Below the pieces are notes generated by a model. The model was given only the letters and a program-made list of their open reading frames with translations. It ran no database searches and had not been told where the DNA came from. A DNA stretch of 12,522 nt from Lawsonibacter sp. (lineage in GTDB: Bacteria > Bacillota > Clostridia > Oscillospirales > Oscillospiraceae): contig JAAWCR010000056.1 of assembly GCA_022793355.1 (NCBI GenBank), positions 1 through 12,522 of the forward strand, read 5' to 3'. Made by a program: the position numbers and the translations under genes. Of this stretch, positions 6,707 through 12,411 are shown in pieces; within the stretch, counting starts at the first letter, position 1; the number at the start of each line of letters is the position of its first letter.

Positions 6707-6820
6707 TGGTGGTCACCTCCAGCCTGTGTGTTTACTCCCTGCAAGGCACATTGCGGGCGAAGCCCGCCTGAACAGAAGCTCTGCCGCTGTTCAAGTTATC
6801 GGACCATATCTCACAGTAAC
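6707..6820 (-). promoter_or_regulatory. Structured 5' leader of the recJ-relA-dtd operon
   Basis: The leader from the predicted transcription start (about 6820) to the recJ GTG is about 115 nt. On the minus strand TGAACAG pairs with CTGTTCA around an 11-nt loop. Directly after it GCGGGC pairs with GCCCGC around UUC. The second hairpin has no U-run. I see no match to a riboswitch class that I know. It may be a regulatory or stabilising leader, or a palindromic repeat inserted there. Confidence 0.4.
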
Positions 6821-6826
6821 TTGCCT

Positions 6827-6856
6827 ATTATAGCACACCGCCGCGCCCCGTTTCAA
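6827..6856 (-). promoter_or_regulatory. Sigma-A promoter of the recJ-relA-dtd operon
   Basis: TTGAAA (6851-6856 on the complement) and a perfect TATAAT (6827-6832) are separated by 18 bp. The bases after the -10 box (TATAATAGGCAAGT) closely match those of the ymdB promoter at 11884. Confidence 0.8.
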
Positions 6857-6867
6857 GATAAAATACG

Positions 6868-6915
6868 AAAACGCCCCCTCTCCACCGGGATTTTCCGGCG
6901 GAAAGAGGGCTTTTT
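6868..6915. terminator. Strong rho-independent terminator, bidirectional in form, after lepB
   Basis: The arms 6873-6888 and 6895-6910 pair over all 16 positions (13 Watson-Crick and 3 G-U when read on the minus strand) around a 6-nt loop. On the minus strand the stem is followed by GTTTTCGTATTTT, just after the lepB stop. On the plus strand it is followed by TTTTT (6911-6915). It separates lepB from the recJ promoter. Confidence 0.85.
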
Positions 6916-6916
6916 C

Positions 6917-7519
6917 CTATACGGCGCCAAAACGCTCCATGGGCCACAGAGCCAGCACCGCCTTACCCAGCACGTAGCCGGTGTCGATGGCCCCCAGCTG
7001 CTCGTCCCGGCTGTCGGTGGAGTGGTTGCGGTTGTCCCCCATGACGAAAATGGAGCCCTCGGGGATCTCCCAGTGGGTCTGCTGCATGGTGGGGTAGAAG
7101 GGCAGATACATCTCCTCCGGCAGATAGGGCTCCTCCAGAGGCCGGCCGTCCACGTAGACCGTGCCGGATCCGTAGTCGATGTCCACCGTCTGCCCCCCGG
7201 TGGCGATGACCCGCTTGACAATCGCCCGAGGTTCGGGCCAGTCCTGCAGGCGCACAGGGGTCTTGTTCAGCACCACGATGTCCCTCTGCTTGGGGGTATA
7301 GCCCAGGGACCAGATGAGCATGATTTCCCCGTCCTGAAGGGTGTTGTCCATGGAGCCGCCGTCTACCCGGGTGAGCCGGGCCACGCAGTTGAACAGCACC
7401 ACCGCCGCCACCACGCAGCCCAGAAACAGCTGTAGCCACTCATACAGCTCCGCCCCCGGCCGGCGGGGGGACTCCTCCTTTGGGCCCTCTTCCTGGGACA
7501 GGTCCTTGTATTCGTCCAT
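6917..7519 (-). CDS. lepB: Signal peptidase I
   Basis: This membrane-bound serine/lysine protease cleaves signal peptides from exported proteins on the outer face of the membrane. A charged cytosolic N-terminus of about 28 residues precedes a single membrane segment (about 29-48). The catalytic serine is S56 in GGSMDNTL and the general-base lysine is K102 in VKRVIATGG. The C-terminal box GDNRNHSTDSR is at 161-171. At 200 aa with one membrane segment it is the Gram-positive SipS-type enzyme rather than the longer proteobacterial form. The start ATG has AGAGGT about 8 nt upstream. A dedicated promoter lies 34-62 nt upstream and a strong terminator follows the stop, so the gene looks monocistronic. 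A clostridial genome may carry further copies outside the window. Confidence 0.96.
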   Translation of the reverse strand: MDEYKDLSQEEGPKEESPRRPGAELYEWLQLFLGCVVAAVVLFNCVARLTRVDGGSMDNTLQDGEIMLIWSLGYTPKQRDIVVLNKTPVRLQDWPEPRAIVKRVIATGGQTVDIDYGSGTVYVDGRPLEEPYLPEEMYLPFYPTMQQTHWEIPEGSIFVMGDNRNHSTDSRDEQLGAIDTGYVLGKAVLALWPMERFGAV

Positions 7520-7552
7520 TGGAGTACCTCTTTTCCTTGTGTCGTGGTTGGT

Positions 7553-7581
7553 ATTATACCCGCTTTTCTCTCAAATTGCAA
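7553..7581 (-). promoter_or_regulatory. Sigma-A promoter of lepB
   Basis: TTGCAA (7576-7581) and a perfect TATAAT (complement of 7553-7558) are separated by 17 bp. The -10 box is centred in the 11-bp palindrome GGTATAATACC (7550-7560), which could be a protein-binding site. Confidence 0.72.
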
Positions 7582-7628
7582 CTGCGGAAACCAATCCCCC
7601 GTTCTTGGGAAGGCATGGGCTTCGTCCC

Positions 7629-9878
7629 TCACAGCTCTATTCTGGTCACGCCGGGCACCTGGGCCAGCACCTCGCCCTCCCGCTTTTGGCAGGTGAACAG
7701 GAGGGTCTGCTGTTTACCCGACAGCTCCCACAACAGCTCCAGGGCATGGGTCAGGCGCTCGTCGTCAAAGCAGGCCAGGGCGTCGTCCAGCATGATGGGG
7801 GGCCGGGCGGGCAGGCACAGCCGGCACACCGCCAGACGCACCGCCAGGTACAGCTGGTCCACCGTCCCCCGGGACAGCCAGAGGGTCCCCCGGGGCAGCA
7901 CGCTTCCCTCCTCCCGAACAAAGCCCTCCAGATCCTTGGTCAGGGACACCGCCGGGTACTTGTTTCCGGTGAGCCGGGCCATATATTCCCCCGCCAGCCG
8001 GTTCAGCTCCGGGGAAAAGCGCTCCTGAAGCTGGTGATTGGCCTGGGTCAGGGCGTCCATGGCCAGGGCGATGGCCTCCAGCTCCATGCGGCGGCGCTCC
8101 AGGGCAGTTTCCAGCTCCTCCCGCCGGGCGGACAGGGCGGCGGGGTCCCCCATGGCCTGCCGGGTCCCTACGGCCTGGTTCAGTTGGGCGGACACCTGCT
8201 CCAGCCGGAAAGCGGCCAGGGTAAGGCGCTGCTCCGTATCCTCAGGGCTCAGCTCCGGAATGGGCAGCTGCGCTGCCTCTCCCTCCTCCCGAGGGGCCCC
8301 CTGGGCCTCCAGATCCTCCAGCCGGCGGCGGCGCTCCTCCGCCCGCTCCCGGGCCACGGCCAGCTCGTGGTCCAGGTTCAACGCCCGGGACAGGGCCGCC
8401 GAACAGCCGAACAGCCCCTGGGCCTCCGGCGCGAACTGATGAACGAATTCCAGCAGCTCAGTTTTGGTGACCTCCTGCTTCTCCTTCCGCTCGGTCAGGG
8501 CGTTTTGAATCACCTCCGCCTCGTGGGCGGCCTTCTCCGCCCCCTGGCGCTTCTCCCGGTAGGCCTGCGCCAGGGCGGTGAGCTCCTCCGGGGTCTGGAC
8601 GCCGTACGGCTCCAAAAGCTTCGCAGCGGTTTTCCGCTTGCTCCGACCCCGCAGACCAAAAATCAGCGATGTGATCCCGGAGCCCGCAACCAGGCCAATC
8701 AGCGCAAAGGGGGAGGCGGTTCCTTTGAGGTACAGATTGACGAGCAGCCAGCCAACCAAAAACCCGGCCAGCATGATAAAAAACTGCTTGACATACTTCC
8801 CGGCCGTTCCGGCCTTCCTCATGATTTCCTGGTAGCTGGCGCAGTCCGCCCCCGCCTTCGCCGCCGCTTCCTCCCCGGTCATTTCGGGGAAGCGCTCGTC
8901 CCGGGCGGCCTCCCTGGCTTTGGCGGAGGCCGCCTCCGCCTCCTTCAGGGCGGCCTCGCCCTGCCGGATCTCCTCGTCCAGCACCTTCAGGTACTGCAAA
9001 TCGCCCTGAGCTTTTTTCAGCGCCTCCCGGTCGGGGACAGGATGGCCGGAGGCCTCCCCCTCCAGGGTCTCCATCTGCTCCCGGGCCGCCTGATACTCCG
9101 CCTGCGCCCGGGCATGCCGCTGAAACAGCTCCCGCCGGGCCAGGAGGCGGTGGGCCTCAGCCTGACGGGCCAGCAGATCCCGTTCCCGCTCCAGCTCCGC
9201 CTGGTCCCCCTCAAGCCGGGAAATTTCGCCCGAAATCTCCTCCATTTGGGCGAGGGACTCCTCCACCTGGGCCAGCTCTCCCTCCAGCTTGGGGATCTCC
9301 CCCACGCTCTTGTTTACCTGGCGGCGGTTTTTCCACTCCTTCAGCCGGTTCATGGCCTGGGAGAAGGACACATCCTCCCCGCCAGAGGTGACCAGGGCGG
9401 CGATGCGCCGCTCCAGCTCCGGGGCGGAGGTGAGGGCCAGGCCCCCGTCCCCCAGGAAGGCAGAGCGGGTGAACACCTCCTGTCCCACGCCGGTGAGCAG
9501 TTCCCCGCAATTGGCGGCGGTGAGGCCGGGTACGGGGGCCTGCGTCTTGGTATAGACGGCGGAGAAGGCGCCAAAGGGTGTATTTCCCCGGGGACCCCGG
9601 CGCAGGGTGATGTCCCGGCCCTCGTACTCCAGGGTAATTTCCCCCTCCATGGGGGCCCCCGACCAGGGCTGGTAGTGGTTTTTGTCCGCCAGATAGCCCT
9701 TCTTGTCCCGGTTCCGGGTATCGACACCGTAGAGCATGGCCCGCCAGAAGGCGGCCCAGGTGGACTTGCCCCCCTCGTTGGGAGCATGAATCAGGTTAAG
9801 GCCGGGGCCAGGCTCCAGGGTGGCCCGGTCCAGCTTGCCGAAGGTGGCGGTCATGGTTTTGATTTTCAGCGGCTTCAT
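7629..9878 (-). CDS. yhaN: YhaN-like SbcC/Rad50-type AAA ATPase with internal membrane segments (749 aa)
   Basis: This is an SMC/Rad50-like ATPase that probably acts with the YhaO phosphoesterase encoded just upstream in DNA-end processing. The N-terminal half-site has Walker A APNEGGKST (32-40, K38). The C-terminal half-site has the signature LSRGTVDQLYLAVRLA (668-683) and Walker B PIMLDDALACF (694-704). Between them are charged coiled-coil stretches (about 195-345 and 430-620). At the apex lie two hydrophobic segments, about 366-384 and 390-409, where SbcC/Rad50 would carry a zinc hook; no CxxC is present there. The start ATG at 9876-9878 overlaps the yhaO stop as ATGA and has GAGGAGGTGA upstream, so translation is coupled. 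The frame is open a further 49 codons upstream inside yhaO, without a site. At 749 aa it is shorter than Bacillus YhaN. The stretch coding for the membrane segments is locally AT-richer. Confidence 0.9.
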   Translation of the reverse strand: MKPLKIKTMTATFGKLDRATLEPGPGLNLIHAPNEGGKSTWAAFWRAMLYGVDTRNRDKKGYLADKNHYQPWSGAPMEGEITLEYEGRDITLRRGPRGNTPFGAFSAVYTKTQAPVPGLTAANCGELLTGVGQEVFTRSAFLGDGGLALTSAPELERRIAALVTSGGEDVSFSQAMNRLKEWKNRRQVNKSVGEIPKLEGELAQVEESLAQMEEISGEISRLEGDQAELERERDLLARQAEAHRLLARRELFQRHARAQAEYQAAREQMETLEGEASGHPVPDREALKKAQGDLQYLKVLDEEIRQGEAALKEAEAASAKAREAARDERFPEMTGEEAAAKAGADCASYQEIMRKAGTAGKYVKQFFIMLAGFLVGWLLVNLYLKGTASPFALIGLVAGSGITSLIFGLRGRSKRKTAAKLLEPYGVQTPEELTALAQAYREKRQGAEKAAHEAEVIQNALTERKEKQEVTKTELLEFVHQFAPEAQGLFGCSAALSRALNLDHELAVARERAEERRRRLEDLEAQGAPREEGEAAQLPIPELSPEDTEQRLTLAAFRLEQVSAQLNQAVGTRQAMGDPAALSARREELETALERRRMELEAIALAMDALTQANHQLQERFSPELNRLAGEYMARLTGNKYPAVSLTKDLEGFVREEGSVLPRGTLWLSRGTVDQLYLAVRLAVCRLCLPARPPIMLDDALACFDDERLTHALELLWELSGKQQTLLFTCQKREGEVLAQVPGVTRIEL

Positions 9879-10954
9879 CGCCTCACCTCCTCGCCGTTCT
9901 CCAGGGCGGCCAGTCCGTATCGGGCGGCCAGCTGGTACAGGGGGTTGTCCGGCTCCTCCTGACACTTGTCCCACATGGCCCGGAGAAACAAGCCGGTGAG
10001 GGCATCCTCCCCCCGGCGGGCCCACAGGTCCTGGGGCACGCGGGTTTGGTCCACGATGCTCAGGCCGTAGAACTCCGGGGACAGCATTTGCTCCAGGTTG
10101 GCCAGATTGGGGGCCTCGCCCTCTCCAGTGAGGATAACGCGGCAGATAAGGTCGCTGGTCTTTCCCGGCAGGACCTCTAAAATGTTGGACAGCGCCCCCT
10201 CCGGTCCGGTGATATCCGCCGAAATAATCTCATAGCGCACCTTTGCCAGAGGGACGAACCGACTGTCCACACGGCTTGGCTCCGCCTCCACATACAGCAC
10301 GCCCTTTTCCCCCAGCTCGTCGAACCCCCGACCCTCGGGGCAGCCAGGGTAGGCCCAGAAGGTGTTTCCCTCCCTTTGCAGGCCGCTGGCCTTGTGAACG
10401 TGTCCCAGAGCCAGGTAGTCCAGCCCGCTGGCCGCGATGTCTGAGGGGGAGATGGGGCCGTAATTGCTCTCCGGCCCCACGGCCCCATGGACGCAGGCGA
10501 TGTGAAGCTTTCCGTCCTGGGGGACCGTTAGCCCGTCCAGGGGGCAGCTGTCCTGACCGGGGCCGGTGAACGCCCGGCCCCAGAGGGTGCAACCGGGCAG
10601 CTCCACCTCCTCCAGGGCAGCGCTGGTAAAGATATGTACATTGTCCGGCCAGTCCAGAGAGGTCCAGATGGAGCGGGGGCTGTAAAAGTCGTGGTTGCCC
10701 GGGGCGATGAACACCGGGCAGGGGATGGAGGCCAGGGCCCCACGCAGGGCCTGGGCGGTCTCCCGGAACACCCGCTCTGAGTCCAGAAGATCCCCGGCCA
10801 GCAGCACCAGGTCGGCCCCCGTCTCCCGGGCCAGTTCCGCCAGGCGGTTCAGCAGATCCCGCTGCTCCCCCCGCCGCCGGGCGGCCCGCTCCGGCGTCAG
10901 GCCGGCGAAGGGGCTGTCCAGATGAAAGTCAGCTCCGTGAATGATTTTTAACAT
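9875..10954 (-). CDS. yhaO: YhaO/SbcD-like DNA-repair metallophosphoesterase (359 aa)
   Basis: This is a calcineurin-type phosphoesterase of the Mre11/SbcD group, probably a metal-dependent nuclease that works with YhaN. The five phosphoesterase motifs are visible: D9 and H11 in GADFHLDS, D55 in AGDLLDSE, N87-H88-D89 in PGNHDF, H156 in CVHGAVG, and GHVH at 184-187. After the catalytic domain (to about residue 230) comes a C-terminal part with the segment YPGCPEGRGFDELGEKGV, typical of the family, and a variable tail. The start ATG follows AGAGGG by 6 nt. The stop overlaps the YhaN start by ATGA. The gene follows ymdB after 112 nt containing a repeat. No good promoter is seen in that gap, so it may be co-transcribed from the ymdB promoter. 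Confidence 0.93.
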   Translation of the reverse strand: MLKIIHGADFHLDSPFAGLTPERAARRRGEQRDLLNRLAELARETGADLVLLAGDLLDSERVFRETAQALRGALASIPCPVFIAPGNHDFYSPRSIWTSLDWPDNVHIFTSAALEEVELPGCTLWGRAFTGPGQDSCPLDGLTVPQDGKLHIACVHGAVGPESNYGPISPSDIAASGLDYLALGHVHKASGLQREGNTFWAYPGCPEGRGFDELGEKGVLYVEAEPSRVDSRFVPLAKVRYEIISADITGPEGALSNILEVLPGKTSDLICRVILTGEGEAPNLANLEQMLSPEFYGLSIVDQTRVPQDLWARRGEDALTGLFLRAMWDKCQEEPDNPLYQLAARYGLAALENGEEVRR

Positions 10955-10980
10955 TACGTTCCCTCTTTATCTCTCGTCAT

Positions 10981-11002
10981 GTAGGGGCGGCGCGGGCCGC
11001 CC
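10981..11002. repeat. GTAGGGGCGG-family repeat, copy B (ymdB-yhaO gap)
   Basis: GTAGGGGCGG starts at 10981. GGGCGGC (10985-10991) pairs with GCCGCCC (10996-11002) around GCGG. GC-rich sequence with further CCGG dyads continues to about 11060, which suggests that a longer and partly decayed element fills this gap between ymdB and yhaO. Confidence 0.55.
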
Positions 11003-11066
11003 GCCGTGAACAGCCGGGGGATTTTCCGGTCACCGCGGTTCCCGGGGCCGGCGCACCGTTTTGGCG

Positions 11067-11843
11067 TCATTCCTCAAGATCCGCCCGCATTACGCGGACG
11101 CACCGCTTTATCCCGGTGTCGATGGTGAAGAGACAGGCGTTGAGCTTGCAGTTTCCCTCCGCCTCCTCATACCGCCGGGGCAGCCCCCCAAGGAAGAGAT
11201 TCAGGGAGTTCTCCGGCTTAATGCCCAGCACGGAGTTAATGGGGCCGGTCATCCCCAAGTCGGTGACAAAGCCGGCGCCCTTGGGCAGGACGCGGCAGTC
11301 CGCCGTAGGAACATGGGTGTGGGTGCCCCACACCGCTGCTGCCCGGCCATCCAGGTGCCAACCCATGGCCCCCTTCTCGCTGGTGGCCTCGGCGTGGAAG
11401 TCTACCAGCAGCAGGTCATAGCCCCCCCGGCTCACATGAAAGTTGGCCGCCTTGAAGGGGCTGTCCAGGTTGGAATTCAGGTCCACCCGGCCCATGATGT
11501 TCAGCACCCCCAGGCGCAGGCCCTGGCACTGGTACACCCCAAACCCCCGGCCGGGCACCCGCCCAGCGTAGTTGGCGGGGCGGAGGATGCGCTCCTCCTT
11601 GTCCAGAAAAGCCCCTATCTGAATACGGTTCCAGGTGTGGTTGCCCAGGGTAATCACGTCCGCCCCGGCCTCCAGCATCCGCCGGGCCTGGGCGGGGGTG
11701 ATGCCTACCCCGGAGGCGTTTTCCCCGTTGACGACGCAGAAATGGGCCCCCGTCTCCTCCCGCAGCCCGGGCAGGCGGCGGGACAGGATGTCCTGGCCCC
11801 CTTCGCCCACTACATCGCCTACCGCTAGTACGTTTAACAGCAT
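11067..11843 (-). CDS. ymdB: YmdB-family metallophosphoesterase (TIGR00282), probable cyclic-nucleotide phosphodiesterase
   Basis: The Bacillus subtilis member of this family hydrolyses 2',3'-cyclic nucleotides and influences biofilm and motility gene expression; the same role here is inferred. The 258 residues match the family's length. The metal and catalytic residues are visible: D10 in AVGDVVGEGG, N39 and E41 in VNGENASG, N68-H69 in GNHTWN, H150 in DFHAEATSEK, and H175 and H177 in GTHTHVPTAD. The protein is cytosolic, with no signal peptide. The start ATG has AAGGAGG about 7 nt upstream, and a clear promoter lies 40-70 nt upstream. In many Firmicutes this gene follows rny (RNase Y), but no rny is present on its 5' side here. 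It is followed after 112 nt by yhaO-yhaN on the same strand. Confidence 0.95.
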   Translation of the reverse strand: MLLNVLAVGDVVGEGGQDILSRRLPGLREETGAHFCVVNGENASGVGITPAQARRMLEAGADVITLGNHTWNRIQIGAFLDKEERILRPANYAGRVPGRGFGVYQCQGLRLGVLNIMGRVDLNSNLDSPFKAANFHVSRGGYDLLLVDFHAEATSEKGAMGWHLDGRAAAVWGTHTHVPTADCRVLPKGAGFVTDLGMTGPINSVLGIKPENSLNLFLGGLPRRYEEAEGNCKLNACLFTIDTGIKRCVRVMRADLEE

Positions 11844-11883
11844 AGAATTTCCTCCTTGCCGGCATTCGGCCTCTTACCTGCCT

Positions 11884-11912
11884 ATTATAAGGTATCCCCG
11901 CAAAATACGCAA
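11884..11912 (-). promoter_or_regulatory. Promoter of ymdB
   Basis: A perfect TATAAT (complement of 11884-11889) is preceded after 17 bp by TTGCGT (complement of 11907-11912), a weak -35 box. The predicted leader is about 34 nt. The downstream bases TATAATAGGCAGGT resemble those of the recJ promoter. Confidence 0.7.
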
Positions 11913-11931
11913 CAAGTTTCATCGGCCCCGC

Positions 11932-11960
11932 TTGACAAATCCTTCACCAGTGACTACAAC
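11932..11960 (+). promoter_or_regulatory. Candidate plus-strand promoter in the non-coding region
   Basis: A consensus TTGACA (11932-11937) is followed after 17 bp by TACAAC (11955-11960; 4 of 6 matches). Transcription would start near 11967 into a GC-rich non-coding stretch with a hairpin and a dyad. No coding sequence follows within 380 bp, so a small RNA or a chance match are the alternatives. Confidence 0.35.
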
Positions 11961-11969
11961 AAAGACAGA

Positions 11970-11998
11970 AAGGGCGCTGCTACCAGCGGCCGGCCCTT
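11970..11998. other. GC-rich nested hairpin
   Basis: AAGGGC (11970-11975) pairs with GCCCTT (11993-11998), and GCTG pairs with CAGC inside it around the loop CTAC, leaving a 5-nt bulge. On the minus strand it is followed by TCTGTCTTTG, so it could act as a weak terminator for transcripts heading towards ymdB. Confidence 0.35.
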
Positions 11999-12004
11999 AT
12001 CGCT

Positions 12005-12023
12005 TCAACTTACGTTAAGTTGA
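12005..12023. promoter_or_regulatory. Perfect 19-bp dyad, candidate operator or recombination site
   Basis: TCAACTTACGTTAAGTTGA is two perfect 8-bp arms around CGT. It lies in the non-coding region between ymdB and the AT-rich right end. As RNA it would be a short A+U-rich stem with a tight loop, so a binding site for a dimeric protein is the likelier reading. No promoter is clearly placed around it. Confidence 0.45.
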
Positions 12024-12070
12024 CCGCTCGGGTTGCAGCCGGGCGGCCAACACGCTTTTGGGGCGGTGAG

Positions 12071-12151
12071 GAGGGGCAGGGCTCTGTACCCGCCTGTTCT
12101 TTCGGGATTGCCGCACTTCCAAGGACGGGGCGGGCCAGAGCCGCCCCCTAC
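12071..12151. repeat. Large inverted repeat of the GTAGGGGCGG family, copy C
   Basis: The arm 12071-12094 and the reverse complement of 12129-12151 match closely. Both have a GGGG-rich start, a GGCTCTG core and a CCCGCC end, and they are separated by about 34 nt. The right arm read on the minus strand begins GTAGGGGGCGG, like copies A and B. Within the right arm GGGGCGG (12127-12133) also pairs with CCGCCCC (12141-12147). This looks like a more complete copy of a palindromic intergenic repeat. It ends exactly where the sequence turns AT-rich. Confidence 0.55.
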
Positions 12152-12259
12152 ATAAAATCTGCGAAAAGATCACTCCCAGTATTACCAGACAGCTTGGCAG
12201 ATTGATTTCAGTTAAAATCAAAACGGTATTGTCGTTTTTAACAAAAATGTTTTATGTAC
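12152..12259. other. AT-rich non-coding stretch upstream of the membrane-protein unit
   Basis: The sequence turns abruptly AT-rich after the inverted repeat. GTTAAAA (12211-12217) and TTTTAAC (12236-12242) form an AT-rich dyad ending 18 bp before the -35 box, a possible regulator site. CAGATTG occurs at 12198 and again at 12264. I see no convincing gene on either strand here. Confidence 0.4.
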
Positions 12260-12289
12260 TTGACAGATTGTATGTGTATATTGTAAAAT
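12260..12289 (+). promoter_or_regulatory. Sigma-A promoter of the leader ORF and membrane-protein gene
   Basis: A consensus TTGACA (12260-12265) is followed after 18 bp by TAAAAT (12284-12289). The transcript should start near 12296. TATGTGTAT occurs in the spacer (12271-12279) and again at 12310-12318, which may be a pair of binding sites or simply AT-rich similarity. Confidence 0.7.
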
Positions 12290-12351
12290 GAGATTGTGAG
12301 AAATTAGAATATGTGTATTAAATATGTTCTATCCTTAAGGAGGTGAGTCCA

Positions 12352-12411
12352 ATGTATCATATAATTTTATTTCTTAAGTTGGGAGGGGGGAGTTATGAAA
12401 ACCTGTTGTAA
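12352..12411 (+). CDS. Possible 19-aa leader peptide upstream of the membrane-protein gene
   Basis: ATG at 12352 follows TAAGGAGGTGAGTCCA, the best Shine-Dalgarno in the window at an ideal spacing. The frame runs 19 codons to TAA at 12409-12411. The peptide starts MYHIILFLKLGGG and has a short hydrophobic segment. It ends 17 nt inside the next gene in another frame, so ribosomes finishing it could re-initiate at the downstream ATG. It could be a coupling or regulatory leader peptide, or a very small hydrophobic protein. Translation is inferred from the binding site only. Confidence 0.45.
   Translation: MYHIILFLKLGGGSYENLL

Noticed and set aside
4703..7435. Plus-strand open frame of about 910 codons opposite recJ and lepB
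   Set aside because: It runs through two unrelated minus-strand genes, their terminator and a promoter. It has no ribosome binding site and a Gly/His/Gln-rich shadow composition.
7341..9962. Plus-strand open frame of about 870 codons opposite yhaN
   Set aside because: It is a shadow of the yhaN coding sequence, starts inside lepB and has no protein-like motifs.
9879..10025. N-terminal extension of YhaN by 49 codons
   Set aside because: The extension lies wholly inside yhaO. The ATG at 9876-9878 has a strong ribosome binding site and gives the expected N-terminus just before Walker A.
12015..12221. Minus-strand open frame of 68 codons starting with TTG near 12221
   Set aside because: It lacks a convincing ribosome binding site. 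Most of it is a translation of the GC-rich inverted repeat, and its Arg/Pro-rich sequence resembles no protein.
12391..12411. SYENLL at the end of the 19-codon frame resembling the YE-L motif of Firmicutes holin-like toxins
   Set aside because: The frame stops right after this segment and no membrane helix follows in that frame. The match is too short and is read opposite the frame of the membrane gene.
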